NCBI RefSeq assembly: GCF_003382565.3
Contig: NZ_CP086253.1
Span: 3,534,001-3,598,000 of the forward strand
Direction: 5' to 3'
Source of the DNA: Pectobacterium aquaticum
GTDB lineage: Bacteria > Pseudomonadota > Gammaproteobacteria > Enterobacterales > Enterobacteriaceae
Length of the DNA stretch: 64,000 bases
Shown here: positions 1 to 8,937 of the stretch, in pieces
Layout of the letters: each line of letters starts with the position of its first letter
Position numbering within the stretch: the first letter of the stretch is position 1
Position numbers and translations under genes: made by a program
The notes under the pieces: generated by a model
Databases searched by the model: none
Seen by the model: only the letters and a program-made list of their open reading frames with translations
Told to the model about the DNA's origin: nothing

Positions 1-893
1 CGCAGTGCACCGAGAATGGCTAACGCTTTGGTGTTTTCAGAAGCAATGGCAATCACACAGGGGATTTTATGTAACTCCTCAATACTCACGCCGATAACCC
101 GTTCGTTCATCACCGTATCGACATGCTGGCCCTGAGCGTTAAAGAAGTCATACCCGGCGATATCGCCAATCACGCCCTGATTCAGGCTGGCATCAATAAT
201 TTCATGCGGAGTGAACCAGCCGAGTTTAACCATGTAGCTGTTTTCATTCATATCTCCGATGCCCACCAGCGCGATATCGGCCTTGCGCGCCCGATCCAGC
301 GTTTCCTTAATGGTACCGTTTTGCATGAATGCTTCTTTCAGCGCCCGATTTTCGACATAAGCGGGTGAGTACAGTGTTTCACTGCTGCCGCCGAACTTCT
401 TTGCCAGACGGCGGCTGATATGGTCGGCGTTAATCGCATCGCCGGGACGGTGTGTTCCGCCAATACCGCAGATAAAGCGGCAATTGCGTTCCGTCACATT
501 GCTCACATGGTCTGCGACCGCCGCCACATTACGCCCTTGCCCCACCGCCACCACCGTATCGTCCTTCAACGACAGTGCCAGATAGTTAGAAACCAGCGCC
601 GCAACCTGCCGCCGCTGTTCCTCTTCATCTTGATGATCTAACGCAATCAGAGCGCGCTTGATCGAAAAGCGCTCCAGCATCTGCTGTTCGAGACGCGTGC
701 TGAATACCGGGTGATAGCGCACGGTAATTTCAACAATGCCCTCTTCCTTCGCCCGCTTCAGTAAACGTCCGACCTTGATGCGCGAAATACCAAATTTCTT
801 GGCGATCTCTTCCTGAGTAATTTCGTCCTGATAATAAGCAACGGCGATTTCAGTCAGAAGTTCGCTTTCCTGAGATCCTGATTGTTTTTCCAT
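1..893 (-). CDS. SorC/DeoR-type sugar-binding transcriptional regulator (partial, runs off the window)
   Basis: The reading frame starts at the ATG at 893 and is open to base 1, so the C-terminus is missing. The N-terminus (about residues 8-50) is a helix-turn-helix with the segment ITQEEIAKKFGISRIKVGRL, as in SorC-family regulators. The rest resembles the sugar-phosphate-binding domain, with VAVGQGRN, ICGIGGTHRPGD and GVIGDIAGYDF segments. It is the last gene of the minus-strand operon starting at 6773, so it probably senses a tetrulose phosphate or a related intermediate and controls the divergent promoters at 6774-7315. Family assignment is firm; the ligand is inferred. Confidence 0.85.
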   Translation of the reverse strand, partial: MEKQSGSQESELLTEIAVAYYQDEITQEEIAKKFGISRIKVGRLLKRAKEEGIVEITVRYHPVFSTRLEQQMLERFSIKRALIALDHQDEEEQRRQVAALVSNYLALSLKDDTVVAVGQGRNVAAVADHVSNVTERNCRFICGIGGTHRPGDAINADHISRRLAKKFGGSSETLYSPAYVENRALKEAFMQNGTIKETLDRARKADIALVGIGDMNENSYMVKLGWFTPHEIIDASLNQGVIGDIAGYDFFNAQGQHVDTVMNERVIGVSIEELHKIPCVIAIASENTKALAILGAL

Positions 894-1056
894 CTGGTCA
901 CATTTTCCTTACGCAAGGGGATCGGTTTATACAGACGCTGTGTCTACAGATGAAAACAGTCGCGATGAATAATTGTTGCATGCCGGGAAGAGAGGCTCAA
1001 GCCCAGCGCGATGATCCCTGACGGTGACGCAAACGAACAAAGGCAGCCGTGCCGTA

Positions 1057-1077
1057 AGCCAGCCCAAAAGGCTGGCT
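1057..1077 (-). terminator. Hairpin between the oxidoisomerase and regulator genes
   Basis: AGCCAGCC and GGCTGGCT form a perfect 8-bp stem with a five-base loop. No T-run follows on the minus strand, so it may be a partial terminator or RNA-stabilising hairpin lowering regulator expression relative to the upstream catabolic genes. Confidence 0.4.
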
Positions 1078-1094
1078 CCGACAGCGGCAGGACA

Positions 1095-1952
1095 TTACCG
1101 TTGAATCGCATCAATCTTCAGCATTTTGGCAATCACCAGATCAAGCTCTTTCTCGTCGAAAATCTTCTTCCAATCCGGTTTGATGATGTTCTCTTTACCG
1201 TATTCAATGGCGATCATACACGCATCTGAGAACGGGTTGGTGCTGCGGAAAGCCACCGCCAACGCAATCTGAATATGACCATACAGCATGGCTTTTGCCG
1301 CGGCTTCCGGCACGCCAATCGTGTTGATGGTTTCATCCAGCGCTTCTTTCATCAAAGTGCCAACCATACAGGCGACGGTTTCAACCAGCGTTGGTTCCAG
1401 ATAGGCCAGCTGTTTTACCGTCACCCAGTGCACATCAAGCACCGGGCCATACATCACTTTCACCACGCGAGCCAGTTCCGCTTTCTGCTCATCGCTGCCC
1501 GTTTCATAAGATGCCGCAACGTGCTGTGGCGCAGCCACGCCACCAAATGCATCGGCATGCTCTTCCGGCGTGAAGCGATCCAGAAATACGGAGGGATGGC
1601 ACGGGTGTGCGACGGCGTAATCAATATCATCACGTTTGGCGATAAGATTGGCATAGGCCGCAGCCGGGTCGAGCGTCAGCAGCACGGCGTTACTTTTCAT
1701 CTGCGGAACAACCAGCCCGGAGACCACCTTCAGCGCAATATCTGGCACAGCCAAAATCACGACATCGCTTTCAGGAATAACCTGCTCGGCAACGGAGAGC
1801 TCCCTGCCTGCGGCCACAACTTGTTCCTGCGCGCGCGGCGAGTTCTCGCAGTAAAACACCTGATAGTCACTTTTCTGGAAATTGGCAGAGATGCGCATGC
1901 CCATTTTGCCGCCAGCGCCCAGTACGGTAATGGTTTTCAATTCAGCAGCCAT
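1095..1952 (-). CDS. apnO: D-apionate oxidoisomerase-like dehydrogenase (phosphogluconate dehydrogenase C-terminal family)
   Basis: The 285-residue protein opens with a Rossmann dinucleotide motif (VLGAGGKMG, about residues 9-17), followed by VVILAVPD and a helical C-terminal half of the phosphogluconate-dehydrogenase type. ApnO of the D-apiose pathway belongs to this family and oxidises and isomerises D-apionate to 3-oxo-isoapionate with NAD. The assignment rests mainly on the neighbours: the next genes encode an AP-endonuclease-2-type TIM barrel, a TpiA homologue, a DAK kinase and an RpiB homologue, which match the later steps OiaC, LerI, LerK and DerI. Lactonase and apiose dehydrogenase genes are not in the window, so apionate itself may be the imported substrate. 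It could act on another branched or acid sugar. Confidence 0.75.
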   Translation of the reverse strand: MAAELKTITVLGAGGKMGMRISANFQKSDYQVFYCENSPRAQEQVVAAGRELSVAEQVIPESDVVILAVPDIALKVVSGLVVPQMKSNAVLLTLDPAAAYANLIAKRDDIDYAVAHPCHPSVFLDRFTPEEHADAFGGVAAPQHVAASYETGSDEQKAELARVVKVMYGPVLDVHWVTVKQLAYLEPTLVETVACMVGTLMKEALDETINTIGVPEAAAKAMLYGHIQIALAVAFRSTNPFSDACMIAIEYGKENIIKPDWKKIFDEKELDLVIAKMLKIDAIQR

Positions 1953-1989
1953 GATTGTTACTCCTCAGATTTACAATAGTAAAAAGCGA

Positions 1990-2826
1990 TTAAATAGAAT
2001 GCGTTGTCGGTGATGAACGGCCTGCGTACGGGTTTCGGGTATACAGGTAGTTCAGGCTATGGCGCGTCCAGGCGTCTTCCAGACGGCAGGTTTCTTCCGC
2101 ATTGGCTTGCCACGGCAGCCAATGCTCGACGATCTGGTTAATGTTTCGTTCGTTCGGACGGACTTTCTGGTGAAGCACGTCGTAATCCAGCAGGCCGGTT
2201 CCCAGCAGACATCCGGAATAGGTAAAGCCCACCCACCCTTCCTGACGGGCAAAGGCAAAATCTTTGATATGCAGGTTAACCACGCGTGGAGCCGTCAGCT
2301 CAATCACCTCGCGCGGATACTCCAGCGCAGCAACACAGTTGCCGGGATCGAGACAAATCCCCAGTGCTGGGCTGTCGATGGCGTCAACCACGGCCAGGAC
2401 GTCGCGCGTTTTTACCTGTTCGTAAGTTTCCAGCCCCAGTTGGATGTCATGCCGCTCAAACTCAGGCAGCACCTGACGCAGTAACGTAAGCGCCTCGTCT
2501 TGCGTTGGCTTATGTGTTGCCGTGTTGAACATCGTACGGATAAAACGGACATCCAGCGCACGCGCCATGGTGAGATAGCGCATCAGGTGCGCCGTGTCTA
2601 ACCCCCGCGTCCCCAACTCCAGTTGAATGCCTAAATCGGCGGCGTGCTGCCGCAGTTTTTCCAATTCGGCAGGTGAGAGTGTTTCGACCGCGGCGTAATC
2701 ACAAATCTGGAAAACGCCCGCACCAGACTCCGCCGTTTGCTCCAGCATAGCTTGCAATCCCAGCGGCTTTGGCACACGAGAAGAGGCTCGCCAGAAGAAT
2801 GCATAGGTACTTAATCCGATTGCCAT
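1990..2826 (-). CDS. oiaC: 3-oxo-isoapionate decarboxylase-like TIM-barrel protein
   Basis: A 278-residue sugar phosphate isomerase/epimerase-fold protein (AP endonuclease 2 family). Likely metal-ligand segments are GLETYE, CLDPGNC and NLHIKDF, in the usual order along the barrel. In the described D-apionate pathway a member of this family, OiaC, decarboxylates 3-oxo-isoapionate to L-erythrulose, which is the substrate of the kinase encoded two genes upstream. The gene lies 37 bp after the oxidoisomerase in genome order and 14 bp from the TpiA-like gene, within one operon. Sequence alone cannot exclude a hydroxypyruvate-isomerase-like activity. Confidence 0.7.
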   Translation of the reverse strand: MAIGLSTYAFFWRASSRVPKPLGLQAMLEQTAESGAGVFQICDYAAVETLSPAELEKLRQHAADLGIQLELGTRGLDTAHLMRYLTMARALDVRFIRTMFNTATHKPTQDEALTLLRQVLPEFERHDIQLGLETYEQVKTRDVLAVVDAIDSPALGICLDPGNCVAALEYPREVIELTAPRVVNLHIKDFAFARQEGWVGFTYSGCLLGTGLLDYDVLHQKVRPNERNINQIVEHWLPWQANAEETCRLEDAWTRHSLNYLYTRNPYAGRSSPTTHSI

Positions 2827-2840
2827 GTTTATTTCCTCTC

Positions 2841-3620
2841 TTACGTCTGCGAGCCGAGCACGAAGGCTTCATCCATAATGGCGTTAAACGCCGCCGGATC
2901 GTGGGCAAAACGCCCCAGAAACAGGCCATCAGCCGAATCGCCAAGCTGACTAAGCAATCCCGGCCCCGCGCTACCGCCATAAATAATTCGTCCCTCGCGC
3001 ACACCTGCCTGTGTTGGAACGTGCTGTTTTAATGCCTGACAAACTTCGCGGATGTAGGCCGTCGGGGCGGGTTCCGTGCTGCCAATCGCCCACTGTGGTT
3101 CGTAGGCCAGTACCAGCTCGCCCGTCAGCTGTTGCTTCTGGGCCAGATCCAGCGCCGCCGCCAGCTGAGCCTGACAGGTGTCGATTGCCTGCTGCGTCGA
3201 ACCGCGTTTCTCTTCGCCAACGCACAGCACCGGAGTCAAGCCATTACGCCAGGCCGCCGCTGTTTTCAGCGCGAAATGCTCATCCGTTTCACCAAAATAG
3301 CGGCGACGCTCGGCGTGCCCGATTTCGACATAGCGACACCCCATTTCGTGCAGCATGGTGCCGCTCACTTCCCCAGTGAAAGCACCGTTATCCACCCAGT
3401 GCAGATCTTGTGCACCAACATGAACGGGTGACTCGGCAAACCGTTGCACAACGGGGGCTAAGGTCGGAAAAGCGGGCAGAACAAATAGCCTGACCGAAGG
3501 CAGTGACGATAATGGATGCTGTGCCACCATCGCCTGAATGTGCTGGCACCAGTCGAGCGTCTGCTGGTAGCCGAAATACATTTTCAGGCTGACGCCCAGC
3601 GTTAATTTGCGGGAACTCAT
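2841..3620 (-). CDS. lerI: TpiA-like L-erythrulose-1-phosphate isomerase
   Basis: A 259-residue triosephosphate isomerase homologue. The catalytic set is recognisable but diverged from housekeeping TpiA: the Lys lies in VSLKMYF rather than GNWKMN, the His in IGHAERR, the Glu in LAYEPQWAIGS, and the phosphate-binding loop in YGGSAGPG. Homologues with this divergence (LerI/EryH) convert L-erythrulose 1-phosphate to D-erythrulose 4-phosphate. Its start overlaps the stop of the kinase gene by four bases, indicating translational coupling. A duplicate glycolytic TpiA is the alternative, but operon context argues against it. Confidence 0.8.
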   Translation of the reverse strand: MSSRKLTLGVSLKMYFGYQQTLDWCQHIQAMVAQHPLSSLPSVRLFVLPAFPTLAPVVQRFAESPVHVGAQDLHWVDNGAFTGEVSGTMLHEMGCRYVEIGHAERRRYFGETDEHFALKTAAAWRNGLTPVLCVGEEKRGSTQQAIDTCQAQLAAALDLAQKQQLTGELVLAYEPQWAIGSTEPAPTAYIREVCQALKQHVPTQAGVREGRIIYGGSAGPGLLSQLGDSADGLFLGRFAHDPAAFNAIMDEAFVLGSQT

Positions 3621-5389
3621 CGCTCACTCTCCGCTTGCATCGCCGTCTGACGTGAAGGGCTAGCCGTCGTCTCGCTGTTCAATACCACCGAGATAGCGTC
3701 AAGAATCATGGCTAGCGATATCGCACCCGCATCAGGTGTTCCCAGGCTTTTTTCTGCCAGCGGGCGAGCGCGACCCATTTTGGGTAACAGCTGCGCCGTG
3801 TCGTCAGCCGCCTGCTGCGCGCACTGCGCGGCCTGCTGCCAGGCATCTGGCAAGCGCATTCCCGCGTCCACCCGCTGTGTGAGCGCGAGACTAAAGGGGA
3901 TCAGAGCATCCACCAGCGTTTTATCCCCCGGTTTCGCTTTGCCGAAATGCATCACGCTTTCTTTGGCCTGACGCACGCCATCTGCCACACGGCGACCGTC
4001 AGGGCGTTGTTCATCACCCAATACGGTTCCCAGCGCATTCAACGCGACGCCCCAGATTGCGCCAGAGGTTCCTCCAGCCCGATCGGCCCAGGCATCTGCC
4101 GCACGTTGCAATAACGTACCGGCCCCCGCCTGCTGTTCCAGCATCTCCGCCGCTTTTTCCGCAGCGGCAATCACCCCGCGTTCCATGCCAATGCCGTGAT
4201 CGCCATCTCCGGCAATCGCATCGATACGCCCTAATTCTGTGACGTTCGCCAGCACAACGTCACGCGCGGCATTCAGCGCCGCCGCAACACAGTGTGCCGC
4301 CGCTTTCGATGCCGCCGTCGCGGTGGGAATCACATCCAGTTCTGTGGTGAATGTCCGCTCAGCCAGCGGTTCGGCGGGAGACATGCTGCCTTTACGAAAT
4401 GCTGGTGCATCCGCAGGTGCTCGCCAAAAACGCTCTAGTTCCTCATCCAGCCAGAACAGCGTGAGCGACAGACCCGCCATATCGAAGCTGGTCACAAGTT
4501 CCCCCACTTCCGGCTCGACCACCGTCAGCCCCTGCTCAACCAGCAGTTGCGAAACACGGCGATAAACCACAAACAGCTCTTCGTATTTCACGCCGCCGAG
4601 GCCGTTGAGCACTACGCTGATCCGCTGCCCAGAGATCGTCGCAATACCTTGCGGCACCTCTTCCAGCAGTGAACTGACCAAAAGCTCAGCCAGCTCATCG
4701 GCGGTTGAAATAGGCACATCGCGAATGCCCGGTTCACCGTGAATCCCCATGCCCACCGCCATCATTCCTTCGGGGACGGTGAACAGCGGGTGTTCCGCAC
4801 CCGGCAACGTACAGCCTGAAAAGGCTACGCCGAGTGAACGGGTGCGCTGGTTGGCACGCTCGGCAACCTCAAGCACGGCGGCCAAATCGTAGCCCGCTTC
4901 CGCTGCCGCAGAGGCTGCTTTGAAGACCATCAGATCGCCCGCCACTCCACGACGTTTTTGCGATTCGTTCAGTGGCGCACTGGAAATGTCATCGGTAACC
5001 GCCAGCAGTTCACATGGAATGCCCTCCGCATTCAGACGCGCCTTGGCCTGTCCGAAATGAAGCACATCGCCTGCATAGTTACCAAACGTCAGCAGTACAC
5101 CACCGCCATTGTGTGCCGCTCGAGCGACGGAGCAGATCTGCTGGGCGGATGGCGAAGCAAACAGGTTGCCCATCGCCGCACCGTGCGCCAGCCCTTGCCC
5201 GACCAGGCCAGCAAACGCCGGGTAGTGGCCGGAGCCCCCCCCGGCCACAATGGCGACCCCACCTTCACGACTGCGAGTGCTTCTGACCACGCCGCCAGGC
5301 ACCTGACGCACTTTGTCAGCATGCGCCGCCACAAAGCCTTCGGTCAGTTCCCGAGCGAAAGCAGAAGGTTGGTTGAACAAATACGTCAT
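3617..5389 (-). CDS. lerK: DAK-type L-erythrulose kinase (fused DhaK-DhaL domains)
   Basis: The 590-residue ATP-dependent ketose kinase has an N-terminal DhaK domain and a C-terminal DhaL domain joined by an Ala/Thr-rich linker. DhaK carries GGGSGHYPAF near residue 50 and GMGIHGEPG with the His that binds the ketose covalently; DhaL carries GDGDHGIGMERG, whose Asp residues bind Mg-ADP. The ATG at 5389 was preferred to the longer frame because homology begins there and it lies one base after the permease stop. LerK phosphorylates L-erythrulose to L-erythrulose 1-phosphate; dihydroxyacetone kinase is the alternative, but the isomerase neighbours favour a tetrulose. Confidence 0.8.
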   Translation of the reverse strand: MTYLFNQPSAFARELTEGFVAAHADKVRQVPGGVVRSTRSREGGVAIVAGGGSGHYPAFAGLVGQGLAHGAAMGNLFASPSAQQICSVARAAHNGGGVLLTFGNYAGDVLHFGQAKARLNAEGIPCELLAVTDDISSAPLNESQKRRGVAGDLMVFKAASAAAEAGYDLAAVLEVAERANQRTRSLGVAFSGCTLPGAEHPLFTVPEGMMAVGMGIHGEPGIRDVPISTADELAELLVSSLLEEVPQGIATISGQRISVVLNGLGGVKYEELFVVYRRVSQLLVEQGLTVVEPEVGELVTSFDMAGLSLTLFWLDEELERFWRAPADAPAFRKGSMSPAEPLAERTFTTELDVIPTATAASKAAAHCVAAALNAARDVVLANVTELGRIDAIAGDGDHGIGMERGVIAAAEKAAEMLEQQAGAGTLLQRAADAWADRAGGTSGAIWGVALNALGTVLGDEQRPDGRRVADGVRQAKESVMHFGKAKPGDKTLVDALIPFSLALTQRVDAGMRLPDAWQQAAQCAQQAADDTAQLLPKMGRARPLAEKSLGTPDAGAISLAMILDAISVVLNSETTASPSRQTAMQAESER

Positions 5390-5390
5390 A

Positions 5391-6773
5391 TTAATGCTCC
5401 TGTGTTGCTGATGCGGATTTCGATAACCGGTCCGAACGGCTGAGCAGGACAATCAACACGGCGGAAAGCAGCATTAGCCCGCCGACAATCATCATAGGCA
5501 GCACGTAGGTTCCCGTCACACCCCGCACCGCACCGGTGATGTATCCCGCTGAAAATCCGGCAACATTGCCAATGGTATTGATGAGCGCGATGGCCGCTGC
5601 CGCTGACGCCCCCGTCAGGAACTGGGTCGGTAATGTCCAGAAGTTAGGTAGTGCGGCGAAGATGGAGCAGGCCGTTACGGTGATCACCGCAATGGTCGCC
5701 GTAGGCGATTCCATGAACAGCGCCAGCGGAATGCTGATCGCCCCCGTCAGCGCAGGGATGGCGATGTGCCATGAACGACAGCCGCGGCGCGTTGCATCAC
5801 GCGACCAGAAATACATCACGATGGCCGCAGGCAAGTAAGGGATCGCGGTAATCAGCCCTTTATCCATGACGTTGAACGTCGTGCCGAACTGCTGTTGGAA
5901 ACCCGCGATAATTGTGGGCAGGAAGAACGCCAGCGCGTAGAGGCCGTAAATAAAACCGAAGTAAATCAGGCACAGTACCCAGACGCGTTTGTTGAACATC
6001 ACGGTCATCACGCCAGGGTGTTTGCTGTGATTTTTGGTGGCATGCTCGCTTTCCAGTTCACTGACCAGCCAGCGTTTTTCATCGGCATTCAGCCACTTGG
6101 CATCGGCCGGACGATCCACCAGATAGAACCAGGTAATGAGGCCAACAATAATGGCGGGAACAGAGACGCCGAGGAACATCACCCGCCAACCGGACAACCC
6201 GAACAGGCCATGCTGCTCAATCAACCAGGCGGCCAGCGGCGCGCCTAACACCACCGTCAGCGGCTGTGCCAGATAGAACAGTGACAGGATCCTGCTACGG
6301 TAGCGGGCAGGCACCCACATACTGAGGAACAAGATCGCGCCAGGGAAAAAGCCCGCCTCCGCAATCCCCAGCAGGAAACGTAGGATATACAACCCTTCAA
6401 GACTGCTTACCCAGGTAAACAGCAATGACACGATGCCCCACGACACCATAATGCGTGACAGCCATTTGCGCGCGCCGAAACGGTGCAGCGCCAGATTACT
6501 TGGGACTTCCAGCAGAATATAACCAATGAAGAAAATGCCAGAAGCCAGCCCGAACTGCGCCACGGTGAGCGCAAGATCGGTGTTCATGCCATTCGGTCCC
6601 GCGAACGAAATAGCCGTACGATCGAGGAAGTTAATGAAAAACATCAAGCCGACGAAAGGCACCAAACGCCAGGAGATCTTGCGAATGGCCGATTGTTCTA
6701 CAGCAGATGGTGTGGTGGTGGACGGTTTTGTGGCAGATTGCCCCGCCGTTGCCGCAGCCGATACTTTACTCAT
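5391..6773 (-). CDS. MFS permease, anion:cation symporter type, of the D-apionate/tetrulose cluster
   Basis: A 460-residue protein with about 12 hydrophobic segments and the sequence NFLDRTAISFAGP after the first helix, typical of the ACS branch of the major facilitator superfamily, which imports sugar acids and related anions. A Ser/Thr/Ala-rich N-terminal tail of about 30 residues precedes the first membrane segment. It is the first gene of the minus-strand operon, one base before the kinase gene. An acid substrate such as D-apionate fits both the family and the oxidoisomerase downstream; the exact substrate is inferred. Confidence 0.8.
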   Translation of the reverse strand: MSKVSAAATAGQSATKPSTTTPSAVEQSAIRKISWRLVPFVGLMFFINFLDRTAISFAGPNGMNTDLALTVAQFGLASGIFFIGYILLEVPSNLALHRFGARKWLSRIMVSWGIVSLLFTWVSSLEGLYILRFLLGIAEAGFFPGAILFLSMWVPARYRSRILSLFYLAQPLTVVLGAPLAAWLIEQHGLFGLSGWRVMFLGVSVPAIIVGLITWFYLVDRPADAKWLNADEKRWLVSELESEHATKNHSKHPGVMTVMFNKRVWVLCLIYFGFIYGLYALAFFLPTIIAGFQQQFGTTFNVMDKGLITAIPYLPAAIVMYFWSRDATRRGCRSWHIAIPALTGAISIPLALFMESPTATIAVITVTACSIFAALPNFWTLPTQFLTGASAAAAIALINTIGNVAGFSAGYITGAVRGVTGTYVLPMMIVGGLMLLSAVLIVLLSRSDRLSKSASATQEH

Positions 6774-7315
6774 ACAGCCCCCTTACTACCGATAGCCAAC
6801 CCCTTCCCTGTCATTGCCTCTACGCCAGGCTGTTCCTGCATTTCATCCTCTTTCGTCATTCGATACCCGGTGTGACCTTTGTTGTTCGTTGTCTTTTTTA
6901 TGGTTTGCATGCAGGTCTGACACATTGTTATGCCCTCTAAATATTTGGATCATTAACACACACTGTGAACATATGAACGATATATTTGCCCCAGTCTTTT
7001 GCCTATCTCTCTGTTTAAAAATTGTGAGCATGATCTAAATATGTATCAAAAAGGTAAAATAGCGCCTTAAAAGCCGCAAAAGTGACCAAGATCACTCTTT
7101 GAATCATCGTTTCCTCTTCGAGAAAACAAAAAACAAATAATCACACATTGAACATTTGAAAGAAGCGGTATATGTTTAGCCATGAAAAGGCCGGAAATGT
7201 ACGGAATCAGGCAGAGAGATTCTCGTTAGCGTCTGTTTATTCATGTTTTTATAAACAACTTAGCGAAAGCGACATATCAGGCTCACTTTGACCCTCAGCC
7301 AGGCAGGAGATAGAT
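6774..7315. promoter_or_regulatory. Divergent control region of the apionate/tetrulose cluster with a CRP-like site
   Basis: This 542-bp AT-rich region separates the two transcription units and holds no convincing gene. A CRP-type site with perfect GTGA-N6-TCAC arms lies at 7081-7096. Two similar motifs, TGAACATATGAACG (6966-6979) and TTGAACATTTGAAAG (7148-7162), flank it and could be operators for the SorC-type regulator. A ribosome-binding site (caggaga) precedes 7316. The CRP arms are seen directly; the regulator assignment is a guess. Confidence 0.55.
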
Positions 7316-7774
7316 ATGCTCTCGATTGCAATTGGTGCAGACAGCGCCGCGATTGATCTGAAAAACACGATTACTGATTATTTACAGCAGAAGGGGCTGA
7401 CGGTGACCGACTACAGCTACGATCCCACTGGGGAAAACCCGATCTACCCCGATGTTGCCTACACGCTGGCACACGCGATCAAAGACGGTAAGCACCAGCG
7501 TGGGATCCTGCTGTGCGGCACCGGGATCGGCATGAGTATCGTGGCTAACAAGGTCAATGGCATTCGTGCCGCTCAGTGCCATGACACCTATTCCGCTCAG
7601 CGAGCCAGAAAGAGTAACGATGCGCAGGTAATCGCACTGGGCGCTCGGGTTATCGGCCCTGAACTGGCAAAAGAGATTGTCGGTGCCTGGCTGGATGCCG
7701 AGTTTGAAGGCGGCGGATCGGCACCGAAAGTCGAGAAAATCAGCTACTACGAACACCAAGAAAATCATCGGTAA
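7316..7774 (+). CDS. derI: RpiB-type D-erythrulose-4-phosphate isomerase
   Basis: A 152-residue LacAB/RpiB isomerase. It shows the start IAIGADSAA, the catalytic-loop sequence LLCGTGIGMSIVANK with the Cys base, and GIRAAQCHD. Homologues DerI/EryI convert D-erythrulose 4-phosphate to D-erythrose 4-phosphate, the last step from L-erythrulose. It lies upstream of the transaldolase gene and divergent from the kinase operon, completing LerK-LerI-DerI. Ribose-5-phosphate isomerase B is the generic alternative. Confidence 0.8.
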   Translation: MLSIAIGADSAAIDLKNTITDYLQQKGLTVTDYSYDPTGENPIYPDVAYTLAHAIKDGKHQRGILLCGTGIGMSIVANKVNGIRAAQCHDTYSAQRARKSNDAQVIALGARVIGPELAKEIVGAWLDAEFEGGGSAPKVEKISYYEHQENHR

Positions 7775-7986
7775 TCCTGTCTGACGGCCCGTGGCTATCC
7801 CCAGACTGGCTGGCCGTCAGTCTTACCGTCCGTTCAACCGACTTTCCGTGCAGCAAAATAGTGTTCAGTCGAGAGAGCCCAACCGCAGCAATCGGAAAAA
7901 GCGCATGTTATTCCACGTCCTCATGGTGCAGTGTGTTGGCTCTGTTTTGCGCAGGCCATTTCTCTTTTACATCAAGGAGCTCAATC

Positions 7987-8937
7987 ATGAATCAATTAGA
8001 AGCCCTTAAGCAATTTACCGTGGTGGTCGCCGATAGCGGCGATATCGACTCTATTCGTCAATTTTCGCCACAAGATGCCACCACAAATCCGTCCCTGATT
8101 CTGAAAGCCGCCACCCTGCCCCAGTATCAACCACTGTTTGATGACGCGATCGCCTATGCAAACCAACAAGGCGGTAGTCCGGAAACGCGGCTCATCAACG
8201 CTAGCGATCGACTGGCCGTGAATATCGGTGCAGAAGTGCTGAAAAGCATCCCGGGCCGCATCTCCACCGAAGTGGATGCTCGCCTCTCGTTCGATCGCGG
8301 TATGTGCGTAGCGAAAGCGCGCAAGCTCATTGGGATGTATCAGGAAAAAGACATCCCGCGTTCACGCATTCTGATCAAGCTTGCCGCCACTTGGGAAGGG
8401 ATTCGCGCGGCTGAAGAGCTGGAAAAAGAAGGGATCAACTGCAACCTGACGCTGCTGTTCTCGTTTGCTCAGGCGCGCGCCTGCGCCGAAGCGGGCGTCT
8501 TTCTGATCTCGCCGTTTGTTGGTCGGATTTATGACTGGCATCAGGAAAAGCAGCCCACCCGCGACTATCAGGCTGAGAGCGATCCTGGCGTGATCTCCGT
8601 GCGTCATATTTATGACTATTACAAACGCCACCGCTACCAAACCGTGATCATGGGCGCCAGCTTCCGCAAAGTGGAACAGATTCTGGCGCTGGCGGGATGC
8701 GATCGCCTGACGATTTCCCCCGCGCTGCTGGAGCAATTGAAAAACAGCCATGCTCCGGTCGAACGCCAACTGACGCCGTCGACCGAAGCGTTCAATCCCC
8801 CTTCGCCGCTGTCTGAAGCCGAGTTCCGCTGGGAACACTGTCAGGATGCGATGGCCGTCGATAAACTGGCGGAAGGCATTCGCCTGTTCGCTGCCGATCA
8901 ACAAAAGCTGGAAGCACTGTTGGCGGCCAAGCTGTAA
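7987..8937 (+). CDS. tal: Transaldolase
   Basis: A 316-residue transaldolase of the TalA/TalB length class, with the Schiff-base Lys in ILIKLAATWEG and the conserved TTNPSL and NLTLLFS segments. The ATG at 7987 has an aaggag site eight bases upstream; the longer open frame from 7861 is unlikely to be translated. D-erythrose 4-phosphate made by the cluster is its substrate (with fructose 6-phosphate, giving sedoheptulose 7-phosphate and glyceraldehyde 3-phosphate), which explains its place here. A transketolase remnant follows directly, so this was probably a tal-tkt pair. Confidence 0.9.
   Translation: MNQLEALKQFTVVVADSGDIDSIRQFSPQDATTNPSLILKAATLPQYQPLFDDAIAYANQQGGSPETRLINASDRLAVNIGAEVLKSIPGRISTEVDARLSFDRGMCVAKARKLIGMYQEKDIPRSRILIKLAATWEGIRAAEELEKEGINCNLTLLFSFAQARACAEAGVFLISPFVGRIYDWHQEKQPTRDYQAESDPGVISVRHIYDYYKRHRYQTVIMGASFRKVEQILALAGCDRLTISPALLEQLKNSHAPVERQLTPSTEAFNPPSPLSEAEFRWEHCQDAMAVDKLAEGIRLFAADQQKLEALLAAKL

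Noticed and set aside
1275..1979. 234-codon plus-strand open frame opposite the oxidoisomerase gene
   Set aside because: It lies antisense to a gene with clear Rossmann and family motifs, has Cys/His/Arg-rich composition typical of a shadow frame, and no ribosome-binding site.
3132..3431. Plus-strand frames opposite the TpiA-like gene
   Set aside because: Shadows of a gene with clear catalytic motifs; no independent support.
7861..7986. Longer transaldolase start giving 358 residues
   Set aside because: Family homology begins at the ATG at 7987, which has a good ribosome-binding site; the extension is Ser/Cys-rich and not conserved-looking.
8362..8904. 180-codon minus-strand open frame in the transaldolase gene
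   Set aside because: Antisense to a transaldolase with intact catalytic sequence; composition is that of a shadow.
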